A stretch of DNA of 64,000 nucleotides from Roseibium salinum (GCF_026240905.1 NZ_JAPEVI010000003.1:620001-684000), one strand, 5' to 3'; positions 16,649 to 25,184 are shown, counted from the first letter of the stretch. Notes: generated from the sequence alone by a model not told the origin. A program made the numbers and translations.

Positions 16649-16995
16649 GCGCGCTGTTGGAAATCATAACCGGCACGATGCTTGTGATCGGTGCACTGTT
16701 CTCCCTGATTGCTTCAATCGGCCTCATCCGTCTGAAGGACGTTTATATGCGCATGCATGCCGCCTCCAAGGCGGGAACGCTCGGCTCCGGCGTCATGTTG
16801 CTCGCCCTGGCGGCACACGCGAATGACCTGGGGGTGATCACGCGAGCGATCGCGGGGGTTGTATTCTTCCTTCTTACCGCCCCAATTTCGGCCCATTTGT
16901 TGGCGAAAGCTGCATATGCGGCAGGATATCGCCCCTGTGCTGACACCAAAGAGGATGCGCTGGCCGACACCGTGCGGCGATCGGGGGAGGCGTGA
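16645..16995 (+). CDS. mrpG: Na+/H+ antiporter subunit MrpG
   Basis: A 116-aa subunit with three membrane helices. GLIRLKDVYMRMHAASKAGT is the MrpG signature, with the family's GVMLLALA and FLLTAPISAHLLAKAA following. The start overlaps the mrpF stop by four bases. It closes the operon; I see no Rho-independent terminator behind it. Confidence 0.93.
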   Translation: MSALLEIITGTMLVIGALFSLIASIGLIRLKDVYMRMHAASKAGTLGSGVMLLALAAHANDLGVITRAIAGVVFFLLTAPISAHLLAKAAYAAGYRPCADTKEDALADTVRRSGEA

Positions 16996-17310
16996 CCCGC
17001 CCACTGCTTTGGCGTGGGGGAAGTCGGGCACGCGGCTATACTATGGGTACATTGCGAATTCAGGTGCAGCCGAAATAGTCAATATTTATTGAATTCAATT
17101 TTTATTGCGCATTGCCGACTTTTATTTGATTTCTGGGGTTGTGATATCACGAAACCGGCGATATAAGGCTGTGAAGTTCGCCTGCAAAGTAGAATCGATT
17201 TCGATTTCTAAGTCCGCAAGTAACGTATTTTCCATAAACGCTTAGGGCTCCGACTTTCCGCAGGTTAAACGCCGCAGCTAATTTTGGAATCAGTAGAGAA
17301 CGGGTGAAAT
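16996..17310. promoter_or_regulatory. AT-rich upstream region of mucR, likely autoregulatory
   Basis: This 315-base spacer is markedly AT-richer than its surroundings. It contains the perfect 12-base palindrome ATTGAATTCAAT (17088-17099) inside runs such as AATATTTATT and TTTTTATTG. Ros/MucR proteins bind low-consensus AT-rich sites rich in T-A steps and commonly repress their own gene, so this is the expected target. No gene is apparent in the spacer. mucR itself is preceded by GGGTGA eight bases before the ATG. Confidence 0.5.
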
Positions 17311-17727
17311 ATGACTGATAGTCCGGTGGATGCAAATCTGATTGATCTTACGGCTGATATTGTCTCAGCCTATGTCAGCAACAACACCGTTGCGTCAACG
17401 GATCTGCCGAGTCTGATCAACGAAGTGTACGGTGCTCTTCAGAGGACTGCGACCGCTTCCAGCGAACCGGAGCCGGAGCCGTTGAAGCCCGCCGTGCCGG
17501 TGAAGAAGTCGGTAATGCCCGACTACATCATCTGCCTGGAAGACGGCAAGAAGTTCAAGTCGCTCAAGCGGCATCTGCGCACCCATTACAACATGACCCC
17601 GGAAGAGTACCGGGAAAAATGGGACCTTGGTGCAGATTATCCGATGGTCGCACCGAACTATGCTGCGGCCCGCTCAGAGCTGGCCAAGAAAATGGGCCTC
17701 GGCCAGCAGCGCAAGCGCTCCAAGTAA
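17311..17727 (+). CDS. mucR: Ros/MucR-family zinc-finger transcriptional regulator
   Basis: A 138-aa nucleoid-associated regulator with an N-terminal oligomerisation segment (residues about 8-45), an acidic/proline linker (EPEPEPLKP) and a C-terminal prokaryotic zinc finger. The finger reads [18 protein letters not shown]: Cys75, Asp78, His88, His92, followed by [10 protein letters not shown]. In Agrobacterium Ros the second ligand is Cys; here it is Asp, as in some Mesorhizobium homologues. Family members control exopolysaccharide, motility and cell-cycle genes. A strong terminator follows. Confidence 0.93.
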   Translation: MTDSPVDANLIDLTADIVSAYVSNNTVASTDLPSLINEVYGALQRTATASSEPEPEPLKPAVPVKKSVMPDYIICLEDGKKFKSLKRHLRTHYNMTPEEYREKWDLGADYPMVAPNYAAARSELAKKMGLGQQRKRSK

Positions 17728-17754
17728 AATCAGGTTGAAAAGATCATCTGATAG

Positions 17755-17786
17755 AAAAAGAGCTGCCGGGCGGGCAGCTCTTTTTT
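17755..17786 (+). terminator. Rho-independent terminator of mucR
   Basis: Stem GAGCTGCC (17760-17767) / GGCAGCTC (17773-17780) with a five-base GGGCG loop, extended by an A run before and six T after (17781-17786). It is symmetric enough to serve the convergent sufE as well. Confidence 0.9.
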
Positions 17787-17824
17787 GTTTGTCCAGTCGT
17801 CGGCCGCTCGCGACCGCTGGGGTA

Positions 17825-18256
17825 TCAGGCAGCCGCCAGGGCCGCCTCCGCGTCCGAACGGATCCTGCCGACCATGGATTTGAGGCCGTTTGAGCGTTGC
17901 GGTGTCAGGTGTTCCTTGAGGTCGAGCTTGGCGAAGACGGCGTCAACATCCGTGTCGAGAATTTCCTGCGCCGTCCTGCCGCTGTACAGCGCCGTCACGA
18001 TGGCAACCAGGCCCTGGACGATAAGGGCATCGCTTTCGCCCCTGAAGGTCAGGACAGGGACGCCGTCCGGACCGGGGCCGACATTGGTAATCAGCCAGAC
18101 CTGCGACACGCAGCCACGCACCTTGGTCTGCTCCGTCCGTTCCGCTTCGGACAGTGGCGGCATCTCCCTGCCGATATCGATCAGGTATTTGTAGCGGTCT
18201 TCCCAATCGTCCAGAAAGTCGAAGGTCTCAAGGATTTCGCTTAAGCTTGTCGTCAT
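17825..18256 (-). CDS. sufE: SufE-family cysteine desulfuration protein
   Basis: A 143-aa sulfur acceptor that takes persulfide from the cysteine desulfurase SufS and passes it to the SufBCD scaffold for Fe-S cluster assembly. The acceptor cysteine is Cys49 in KVRGCVSQVWL. Start: the frame is open for ten more codons (from 18286), but family members begin close to TTSLSEILETFDFLDDWEDRY, so I use ATG 18256. No suf operon genes are nearby, as is usual for the separate sufE of this order. Confidence 0.92.
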   Translation of the reverse strand: MTTSLSEILETFDFLDDWEDRYKYLIDIGREMPPLSEAERTEQTKVRGCVSQVWLITNVGPGPDGVPVLTFRGESDALIVQGLVAIVTALYSGRTAQEILDTDVDAVFAKLDLKEHLTPQRSNGLKSMVGRIRSDAEAALAAA

Positions 18257-18286
18257 GACGCCGTTCATTGAAGGTTCGTGTGCCAA

Positions 18287-18652
18287 TCGTCGTTGATCAT
18301 GCCCGTCCGAACGATCTGAAACGCGTTCGGCAATGCGCCGGCGGTCAACCGTTGTGGAACGCCGACAGGTCCTGACCGATCAAGATCGGTGTTACGCCTT
18401 CATATAGCCTGCCCATCGCAAAGTGCAAATGCGGGTAACGGGAAAGCGGCGGCTTATGGGGCATGTGCGTCAGGCGCGGAAAAGAAAAATACGCCGCAGA
18501 CGGGCTGGGCAGCTGTCCATCTGCGGCGTTGCGGAATGATCCGCCGGAGTAAAGCCGTCGGCGCAGTGCTTGTCGGGCACTGCTCCAGCGGGGGCGCAAT
18601 CGACCGTTTCGGTTCCAGGAGGTCGCAGGAACCAGAACGGCGGATTGTCTGC
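18287..18652. other. 366-base spacer between DUF5330 gene and sufE
   Basis: No gene is supported. It contains the terminator at 18481-18530 and presumably the sufE promoter. The stretch next to sufE reads as non-coding and carries no other structure I can name. Confidence 0.4.
18481..18530 (-). terminator. Rho-independent terminator behind the DUF5330 gene
   Basis: Read leftward, ACGCCGCAGA (18530-18521) pairs perfectly with TCTGCGGCGT (18501-18492) across a 19-base loop. The stem is followed by ATTTTTCTTTT (18491-18481). It lies about 120 bases past the DUF5330 stop and separates it from sufE. Confidence 0.75.
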
Positions 18653-19111
18653 TCAGGATTTGACGCCTGAGTGTGGCTTGGGCCGCGGCACGGGCCCAAA
18701 AGCTGCCTCCTCGGGGGAGGCGTTATCCAGGGCCGGTTGCCAGGAAGGAGCACCGGCCGCGAGCGAAGTCGCGTCAACAGTCGGCTGTGCGGGCGTGGAG
18801 CCTGTTACCAGGGCATCACTTTCCACTCGCTCGGCAACCTGCGTGTCGAGAAATTCATAGACGATCCGGGCGCCATCGCGGGCGCGGCTGCCGATGGCCG
18901 ACAACGCTTCGCCGCCTGTTTCGCAGGCGTCGGGGTTGCGGTCGCAGAAGCTGCCGATGTCCGATACGGCTGCCTGCGCCGCCAGAAAGGCGGAGACGGG
19001 ATCTACAGCTTCCTCTGACGTGCTTTCGCTACCCGATCCAAGGGGAATCAGGACCAGCACCAGTGTGAGCCAGAAGGCTGTCCTCAACAGAAAGAACATG
19101 TCGCTACCCAT
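18653..19111 (-). CDS. DUF5330-type small membrane-anchored protein
   Basis: A 152-aa protein with one N-terminal hydrophobic segment (FFLLRTAFWLTLVLVLIPL) acting as an anchor or uncleaved signal. A soluble region with a Cys pair follows (SFCDRNPDACETG) and contains an AVSDIGSFC segment usual for DUF5330. Function is unknown. The start may be ATG 19111 or ATG 19099; the hydrophobic segment begins directly after the latter. The C-terminal half is low-complexity (Pro/Ala). It is divergent from the kinase-like gene; both families co-occur in this order. Confidence 0.75.
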   Translation of the reverse strand: MGSDMFFLLRTAFWLTLVLVLIPLGSGSESTSEEAVDPVSAFLAAQAAVSDIGSFCDRNPDACETGGEALSAIGSRARDGARIVYEFLDTQVAERVESDALVTGSTPAQPTVDATSLAAGAPSWQPALDNASPEEAAFGPVPRPKPHSGVKS

Positions 19112-19423
19112 AGTCTGTTCAGTCCAGCGCGCCTTATGCCGTTGGCACGCTTGTTTTATGACTGCACCATAACAACGACATGAGAATGTCCGGTTGAGCC
19201 CGCGAGGCCAATTTTCGTAAAATGAAACAGGTATTTAAGTCGAGTTTTCCGATAAATTGATTCAAGTTTTAGACATCTCCGCACAACCGCCTGTGGCGAA
19301 CCGGTTTCGTACTTTTTTGGCAATTTCGATTCATCCTTTATCGTTCCTTAAGTGCTGCTGCACACAATGAGCCCATGGGAGTTGCGAGCGGAAAACGCCG
19401 CGTCTGTTGTGTGGTAGCGTAGA
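19112..19423. other. 312-base divergent spacer, AT-rich
   Basis: Promoter-bearing spacer between the DUF5330 gene and the kinase-like gene. It is AT-rich between 19200 and 19345. I see no clear palindromic operator, riboswitch or small gene. Confidence 0.4.
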
Positions 19424-21190
19424 GTGCGTAAGATTTTGAATTGTTTGAGTGATTTGTTGGAGCATTGGGCTGCGCGAGTCGACGGGATGATTCATCCTCA
19501 GGCCGCCGAAGACGTATTCATGGCTCCTCTGCATCGCTCGTTTCTGATCAGCGGTATCGTGAGCGGTGCCGCCGCTCTGTTCGTCCTGCCGCTCCACCTC
19601 GCCCTGGCCGGCCCGCCCCATGCCGCCGCCATTCTCGTGCTGGCCTGGATGCTGAGCCAGTGGCCGCAGACGCTTTACCTGTCGCAGTCCGGAGATCTGA
19701 ACCGGGCGATCGGTCTGTCATCAACACTGTTCGCCTGCTTCGTCGCCGGGGTCTGTCTGCTGACCGGCGGCAGCGATTCCTTTGCGCTCGCCTGGCTGTT
19801 GATCCCGCCGGTGGAAGCAGCGTTCTCGACGAGCCGCAGGACGGCGATCGGCATTACCGCGCTCTGCTGCACGCTTCTGGCCGCGATCAGCTTTCTTTCC
19901 GTGCCGCTGCCGCAATTCGAACCGCTGCCCGGGCCGGTCCGCTTCATCGCGGTCCTGGCCGCGCTGATTTATGTCGGCATGCTGGGGCTGCGGATATCGC
20001 TGGACCGCAAGCGGGCGCAAAACGCGGTGCAGGTATCTGAGACCAGGCGGCAGCTCATCAGTCAGAGTGCGTCAGAGATCTTCTGCGAACTCGACGAGGA
20101 TGGACGGATGCGGATCCTGGGCGGTCCGGTCAAACGGATCTTCGGTACGGTGCCGACGGCGGGCGGGGAAGACTGGCTGTTCCAGCGATTGCATGTGGCC
20201 GACCGGCCGCTTTATCTGAGCCGGCTGTCCGACGTCCGGCACAGCGGCGCACCGGCCGGGTTCGGTATTCGGCTGCGCATCGGTGCAGCGAGGCCCGGGG
20301 AGACCGGGCAGGCGGAGTACCGTTCGCTGCACCTGCATGTAAGGCCGGCGGCGGGCGACCAGTCATCCGGGGAAACCAGAAGGCTTCTTCTGTCCGTCCG
20401 TCCGCTGGATGAGCGCTTGCAGGAAGGCGATCCGGAATTCGTCCGCTCGCTCGGGGAAAGCCGGACCGGCAGGGTTTCCAGGTCGCTGCTTGAAACCGCG
20501 GGCATTGATGCCCGCAACGCGTTTTCGGAAATCATCGCCCATGCCTCCCGGCTGGAAGCCGGCGGCGAGGGGATGCCGGTGAACGATATTCGCGATGCAG
20601 CCTGCCTGGTGAAAGAGGCCGGGGAGGCGGGTCTCAAGCGGCTTGGCGGCGTTCTGGATTTCATGCCCGACGTTACCGCAGGAACTGACCCCGTCTATGG
20701 CGCTTTCGACCTGCGGTCCTGCCTGGACCAGTGTCGCGAGCTACTCGCTCAAAGCGCGGCAGGGAAGGGTGTCGGCATTGAAATCAGGACCGGACCGGAC
20801 CTGCCGGCTGCCGTGGCTGATGAGAAGCGGGTTCGCCAAGCGTTCAGCTTCATCCTTTCCTGCATGATCGAATCCTCGGGAAGCGGTGCAACGGTGACCG
20901 TCTCGGGCGAGCGGAAATATGCGGGCTCCCAGAAACCCAGCGATCTGGAAGTCGTGCTTTCGGTCAGGAACCGGCAGTCGAGCCTCAGCTGGAGCGCGGA
21001 GAGCTGCAGATCCGTCCTCGACTTTGCCGGTGAACTGCTTGAGCGGACCGGTGGGCGACTTTCGCTCGTCACCACGCTGGGTCAGGGAGAAAGTGTCGTC
21101 GTGTGTTTGCCTGTGCGTTCCAATCCGGCCTTGCGTGTCAGTTCAGCCGAAGCTGTGACGGATATCCGGCAGCTGGCGAAAACGGCATAG
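19424..21190 (+). CDS. membrane histidine-kinase-like protein with degenerate catalytic motifs
   Basis: A 588-aa protein with an N-terminal membrane module of about six helices (residues 38-195), a PAS-like segment (SEIFCELDEDGRMRILGG and on, about 213-320) and a C-terminal region laid out like HisKA-HATPase_c. The phosphoacceptor His expected before RNAFSEIIAHAS is absent (the site reads RSLLETAGIDARNAF). The N box reads FILSCMIESS with no Asn, and no DxGxG or GxGLGL ATP-lid motifs can be found. It should be a pseudokinase, possibly a scaffold for cell-cycle or envelope signalling like DivL. It is followed after eight bases by a peptidoglycan-binding protein gene. Confidence 0.8.
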   Translation: MRKILNCLSDLLEHWAARVDGMIHPQAAEDVFMAPLHRSFLISGIVSGAAALFVLPLHLALAGPPHAAAILVLAWMLSQWPQTLYLSQSGDLNRAIGLSSTLFACFVAGVCLLTGGSDSFALAWLLIPPVEAAFSTSRRTAIGITALCCTLLAAISFLSVPLPQFEPLPGPVRFIAVLAALIYVGMLGLRISLDRKRAQNAVQVSETRRQLISQSASEIFCELDEDGRMRILGGPVKRIFGTVPTAGGEDWLFQRLHVADRPLYLSRLSDVRHSGAPAGFGIRLRIGAARPGETGQAEYRSLHLHVRPAAGDQSSGETRRLLLSVRPLDERLQEGDPEFVRSLGESRTGRVSRSLLETAGIDARNAFSEIIAHASRLEAGGEGMPVNDIRDAACLVKEAGEAGLKRLGGVLDFMPDVTAGTDPVYGAFDLRSCLDQCRELLAQSAAGKGVGIEIRTGPDLPAAVADEKRVRQAFSFILSCMIESSGSGATVTVSGERKYAGSQKPSDLEVVLSVRNRQSSLSWSAESCRSVLDFAGELLERTGGRLSLVTTLGQGESVVVCLPVRSNPALRVSSAEAVTDIRQLAKTA

Positions 21191-21198
21191 GCGGCGGC

Positions 21199-21948
21199 AT
21201 GGCAAAACAATCAAGGAACACAAAACAGGCCAAGGGCCGGGAAACCTTCATGTCGCGGGCAGGCCATGTTGCGCTGGACAATCCGGTCGCAGCCGGCGGC
21301 ACCGTCGTCATGGGACTGACCGCCTGCCTGATCGTCGCCAACGCGGTCGGTCTGCAGCCGGGCCGGCATCCTGCGCCGCTGTTTGCAACGCGCGATCGGC
21401 ACGACACGATGCAGCTTCCCGAACCTGCCGGCCGCCGCAACGGAATACAGGTTCAGGAAATTTCCACGCTGGTGCTGGACATGCAGATCGCCATGCGCCG
21501 GATTGGCCTCTACAAGGGGCCGCTCGACGGATTGAACGGCCCGGCAACGGAACGTGCGATCCGCGCCTTTGAGCGCCGCGCCGGCCGAATGGAGACGGGC
21601 GAGGCGAACGAGGCGCTGTTGGCGCTCGTGCTCATGCACGGCGATGAACCGCTTGCGGGGCAGATTCCCGTTCCCGATGTCAAACCCGGATTCTCCGGGA
21701 CCGAAGCGCAGATGGCCTCGGCCGAGACAGTCTCCGACATCGACGCCGATCCGTATCTGATGAGGGTGCAGAAGGCTTTGTCGGAGCTCGGCTACGGTCC
21801 TTTGAAGGCCGACGGCGTGATGGGCGAAAACACGACGGCCGCCATCAAACGCTTTGAACTCGACCGGGGACTGCCGCTGACCGGCGAGCCGGGCCCGAAG
21901 GTGATCGAGCGTCTCGAGACGATCAGCGGCCGCTCGCTTTCGCGCTGA
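21199..21948 (+). CDS. membrane-anchored protein with two peptidoglycan-binding domains
   Basis: A 249-aa protein with a basic N-terminus, one membrane segment (GTVVMGLTACLIVANAVGL, residues 35-53) and two PG_binding_1 repeats. Repeat one is around residues 95-135 (MRRIGLYKGPLDGLNGPATE), repeat two around 190-245 (LSELGYGPLKADGVMGENTT). The layout suggests tethering of the inner membrane to the cell wall. ATG 21199 lies in the 8-base spacer after the kinase-like gene and was chosen over an in-frame start within it. The conserved pairing suggests the two proteins act together. Confidence 0.82.
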   Translation: MAKQSRNTKQAKGRETFMSRAGHVALDNPVAAGGTVVMGLTACLIVANAVGLQPGRHPAPLFATRDRHDTMQLPEPAGRRNGIQVQEISTLVLDMQIAMRRIGLYKGPLDGLNGPATERAIRAFERRAGRMETGEANEALLALVLMHGDEPLAGQIPVPDVKPGFSGTEAQMASAETVSDIDADPYLMRVQKALSELGYGPLKADGVMGENTTAAIKRFELDRGLPLTGEPGPKVIERLETISGRSLSR

Positions 21949-22067
21949 CATCTGCTATTAGGGACCGTATCCCGGGCAACCGGCGTTCAGGTTTGCATCT
22001 CGGATGCCGACATCTGATCATGGCGGGACGCGGCGCCGCTCGCAGCCGCTCCAGCACAGGACTGACA

Positions 22068-22439
22068 ATGCGGGTCACTTCGGAATTCTTCGTCAGCGCA
22101 CTTGTCCGCCGCATTTTCGGTGAAGGCGGATTTGCCGCCGTATCAAAAAGAGGGGCGGCGGAAGCCGGCGCCGTGTTCGTCAGCGTGGATCGGCTGGACG
22201 GCCGCTTCGACCTCTACGGCCCCGCCCCGCAATCAATGTTCAGCGACCTGCCGGACGGACGTCTGTTTGAACAGGTGTTGTCGCAGGTGGGCCGGGAGGG
22301 ACTGGACGAGCGCCTGCGCAGCGAAGCGCGTATGGACCCGGATTACTGGCTGGTCGAAATCGAAGCACGCGATGGCCGGGTCGATCTCCCCATCGCAAGC
22401 GACGACCCCCGGCCGGGGTCGGATGTGTTCCGGTATTAG
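22068..22439 (+). CDS. DUF1491 family protein
   Basis: A 123-aa soluble protein of unknown function. MRVTSEFFVSALVRRIFGEG at the N-terminus, then GGFAAVSKRGAAEAGAVFV and the C-terminal MDPDYWLVEIEAR are characteristic of DUF1491, found almost only in alphaproteobacteria. ATG 22068 is chosen because family members begin exactly here; the frame is open 25 codons further upstream. It follows the peptidoglycan-binding gene in the same direction with a 119-base gap. Confidence 0.85.
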   Translation: MRVTSEFFVSALVRRIFGEGGFAAVSKRGAAEAGAVFVSVDRLDGRFDLYGPAPQSMFSDLPDGRLFEQVLSQVGREGLDERLRSEARMDPDYWLVEIEARDGRVDLPIASDDPRPGSDVFRY

Positions 22440-22650
22440 AGTTTTTGCAGCGGAGCGTCCGGTTCAGCACTTCGACCTGGCGACGACCGGACCTGTGAGG
22501 TCACCAGTGCCGCATCCGCCATTTCCAGAGAATATCCAGTCTGATCCAGAGAAACGACTGCGTGTTCCTCGCTCTCGGTCGCAGGCAATCGCCGTGGGGT
22601 CGATTCCCACGCTGCCTCTTACCCGCGGTAGAGGGCCGCCGCCGGTCGGT
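22440..22650. other. spacer with T-arm-like hairpin
   Basis: Convergent spacer between the DUF1491 and DUF2336 genes. A hairpin at 22593-22611, CGTGGG-GTCGATT-CCCACG, is flanked by AGGCA and TGCCT and looks like a tRNA T-arm. There is no acceptor, D or anticodon arm around it and no T run, so it is neither a tRNA nor a canonical terminator. Confidence 0.4.
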
Positions 22651-23835
22651 CTATTCGCCGCTCACCCGGCGGCCCTGACCGTGGCTTGCGCCCTGACGCG
22701 CGCTCCGGTCTTCGGAGGGGAAGCCCGGCATGTCCTCGCGGCGTCGGCGCTCCTGGAACTGCGGCGCGTGCTGTGGGGCCGGTTTGTGAGCGCCCGTCGT
22801 CTGGTCGGCTTGCCCCTGCAGCATCCACTGGCCGACAAGGACGTTGGCGGATCCGAAGCTTAGCGTGCCGTGCAGGCGCAGCAGGTTGCGCAGACTGTTC
22901 AGCGGTATGCTGTCGCCGAACAGTCTGATCAGGATGGTGGTTGTCTGGGAGGCAGACATGCCGAGTGCTTTCAGCGCAATCGTCAGCCCGTCGCTCTGGT
23001 CCGCCTGCAGCAGAAGATCGCAGCTGCTTTGCGGCAAGCCGAGGCCCTGCGCGAGCAGGTCGGCAAAGTGCGTCCTGTTCTGGGCAACGGCTTCTTCCAC
23101 CAGCGCGCTCTGCAGCCGGAGGTGCGCCGAATCCGGGCGATGCTCCGCGGTTCCGCCTGGCGTTTGCGCCTGCCTGAGCAGGCTGGTCATTTCAGCCGCC
23201 GCGATGGCTTTCGCCTTCAAGGGGGCGGGCAAGTGCAGATATTGAGCCATCAGACCATCCGGATTGAGTGCGTCCTGACCGGCTAATACTAAACCAAGGG
23301 TAGCAACAATGTCACTACGACAACTCAATTTTGTCTGTTGAGCCTGTGTCAGAGTTACATCGTCCCGATCAAGAAGGATGCTGATGACATTCGCACCGGC
23401 ATGTTGGCACAGGGCGCTGATCACCGATTCGCGCAGCGAGGGACGGTTGGCGATCGCCTTTCTCAAGGAGTCCGGGCCGGATCTGGCAACCCGCAAAAGG
23501 AGATCCACAGAAAGCCTTGGACTGCAACGAAGCGCCGGATAGGCGGTGAGTTCGTCCTCGTCGGATGCCAGAAGCTCCAGGAAATCATCCGGCATCTCCG
23601 GATGCGCCGCCAGCAGATTGGCGATCCGGCGCCGGTCTTCGGGCACGGTGGACGGCAGGAGGTTTCGCGCCAGCTCCAGAAAAATCTTAGTTTCTTCAGC
23701 ATCATGCCGGGAGCGCTCGACAAAGAGTTCCGTCGCTGCGAGCAGAATGCCGCGATCTGAGGACCGGCTGGCCGCGTTCTTCTGAGGCGGAACCGAACCG
23801 GGCACACAACGGTTGAAGGATTGAGATTGGCGCAT
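22651..23835 (-). CDS. DUF2336 domain protein
   Basis: A 394-aa soluble protein with repeated helical leucine-rich segments typical of DUF2336, an alphaproteobacterial family of unknown function. RRRIANLLAAHPEMPDDFLELLASDEDELT and RCSPRLSVDLLLRVARSGPD lie in its first half, and TTILIRLFGDSIPLNSLRNL in the second. The last 50 residues are polar and rich in Arg, Gln and Gly (no signal peptide, no membrane segment). ATG 23835 has no strong ribosome site. It may be involved in cell-cycle or motility control because a CtrA-like site lies upstream, but that is inference. Confidence 0.8.
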   Translation of the reverse strand: MRQSQSFNRCVPGSVPPQKNAASRSSDRGILLAATELFVERSRHDAEETKIFLELARNLLPSTVPEDRRRIANLLAAHPEMPDDFLELLASDEDELTAYPALRCSPRLSVDLLLRVARSGPDSLRKAIANRPSLRESVISALCQHAGANVISILLDRDDVTLTQAQQTKLSCRSDIVATLGLVLAGQDALNPDGLMAQYLHLPAPLKAKAIAAAEMTSLLRQAQTPGGTAEHRPDSAHLRLQSALVEEAVAQNRTHFADLLAQGLGLPQSSCDLLLQADQSDGLTIALKALGMSASQTTTILIRLFGDSIPLNSLRNLLRLHGTLSFGSANVLVGQWMLQGQADQTTGAHKPAPQHAPQFQERRRREDMPGFPSEDRSARQGASHGQGRRVSGE

Positions 23836-23907
23836 GACACCCGTCTACGAAATACAGGAGACCGGACGACCGGCAGTAGTTGTTTCGTTCAAATTGCCGG
23901 AAAAGCG

Positions 23908-23922
23908 TTAGCATGCTGTTAA
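23908..23922. promoter_or_regulatory. CtrA-like site upstream of the DUF2336 gene
   Basis: TTAG-CATGCTG-TTAA followed by CC matches the CtrA full-site pattern TTAA-N7-TTAAC with one mismatch. It lies 73 bases ahead of the DUF2336 start and 107 bases ahead of the small ORF at 24029. Short degenerate motifs like this occur by chance, so the call is weak. Confidence 0.3.
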
Positions 23923-24028
23923 CCCTGACAGCTTCTTAATGATGGCTGCAGGAAGTAATGCGTCGCCCGTTTGACCGTGTCCGGCCGGTAATACACCGCT
24001 CGGGAGATCGGCACCGAAGGAGGAGACG

Positions 24029-24238
24029 ATGGGCACCTTGTTGGACTTTGCATCAGCGCGCCGGCCCGCTGCACGTGTGAGCCATGGCCGCAACTATCCG
24101 CGACCACAGCGCCGGGAGACCTTTGGAGAGGTTATCCTCTTCCCAGGTATCCGCTATGAGCGTCATGACCTTGATCTTGCCGCGCGAATCAACACCATCG
24201 GAAAGGCTGCTGGACCTGCTGGCTCCGACAAGGACTGA
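24029..24238 (+). CDS. small conserved-looking protein of unknown function
   Basis: A 69-aa ORF with a strong ribosome site (GGAGGAG five bases before the ATG). The first half is basic (Arg-rich), the middle FGEVILFPGIRYERHDLDLA looks structured and resembles short uncharacterised proteins I recall from this order. There is no signal peptide or membrane segment. It stands alone, 57 bases ahead of the lipoprotein gene in the same direction. I cannot assign a function. Confidence 0.6.
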   Translation: MGTLLDFASARRPAARVSHGRNYPRPQRRETFGEVILFPGIRYERHDLDLAARINTIGKAAGPAGSDKD

Positions 24239-24294
24239 CGGTCCCGCCCCTCCAGCCGCACCACTGACATGACAAGCGTCTGGAGACACGCCCG

Positions 24295-25161
24295 ATGGGC
24301 ACAGGTAAAGCGGCATATTCCGGCTCCGCGCCCGTGAAGGGCAGGGGCCAATGGATCAGGCAGGCGCCGGCACTCGCCGCGATGGTGCTTGTTGCCGCAA
24401 CCGCGTTGAGCGCGTGCACGCGCCCGACAGGCGATTTCGGCAGGGCGAAACCCTCCGTCATTCATGACGATCTCATGCCGGCGGTAGGAAATGAAGCTGC
24501 CCGGCTTCGCGGCGACCCCGTCTCGAAGTTCAACTACACCAATGATGAAAAGCTGCTGCGCAATCGCGGCTGGACGCTGATCCGGCCGCCCTGGACCAAG
24601 GACTGGATCGGCGGAACCATGGTGGAACTGTCGCGCACGCGTGTCCTGCCGGAAACCGAAGGCCGTGTGCCGCCCGATCTCTATTTCCTCTATCTGCGCT
24701 CTGACAGGTTCAAGTCCTCCGATGCCCGCTACGACAAGATCGCCGCGGATGCTTCGGGCGACGCGGAACTGGTCATGCCCTTCTGCGAGGTCGCGATCAG
24801 GGTGCGCGCGGCGGATGACGAGCGGCTGCGGGTTCTGAAGAACAAGCCGATCACCACCGAGGAAACCTATGAAGGCGCCAAGGCGCGTGTCTGGGAAAAC
24901 CGGGTCATGATCAAATGGGTCGGCCAGGCGCTGCGCTACCGCATCATAGCCTACAGGAAGGCGCTGGACGGCCTGGAAATCGAAACGCCGAGCCGCGATC
25001 GCCTGTGGAAGGTCAACAACGCCATCCGGGAACTGGAAGGCCAGGTGAGGCTCGCCGAAGCCAGCTGCGAGACGCCGAACGGCTCTGGCTATGACGAGCC
25101 GGTCCGCCGATCCCGGATCTACAAGGGGTGGGGCCTGGAGAGGGCGCCGGTGGTCAAGTAA
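24295..25161 (+). CDS. putative lipoprotein of unknown function
   Basis: A 288-aa protein with a membrane-targeting N-terminus and lipobox LSAC (lipidated Cys41) after APALAAMVLVAATA. The mature part is soluble and includes WTLIRPPWTKDWIGGTMVEL and PPDLYFLYLRSDRFKSSDAR, with mixed alpha/beta content. I do not recognise the family. Residue after Cys is Thr, which suits the outer membrane. ATG 24295 gives a rather long n-region (about 24 residues); a shorter start is possible but no ATG is in frame near the hydrophobic stretch except Met30. Confidence 0.7.
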   Translation: MGTGKAAYSGSAPVKGRGQWIRQAPALAAMVLVAATALSACTRPTGDFGRAKPSVIHDDLMPAVGNEAARLRGDPVSKFNYTNDEKLLRNRGWTLIRPPWTKDWIGGTMVELSRTRVLPETEGRVPPDLYFLYLRSDRFKSSDARYDKIAADASGDAELVMPFCEVAIRVRAADDERLRVLKNKPITTEETYEGAKARVWENRVMIKWVGQALRYRIIAYRKALDGLEIETPSRDRLWKVNNAIRELEGQVRLAEASCETPNGSGYDEPVRRSRIYKGWGLERAPVVK

Positions 25162-25184
25162 GGCAAGGCGCGCCGTGCCGGCCG

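Noticed and set aside
22583..22616. Possible tRNA gene (T-arm-like hairpin GTGGG-GTCGATT-CCCAC)
   Set aside because: No acceptor, D or anticodon arm can be built around it, and the loop lacks the invariant TTC start.
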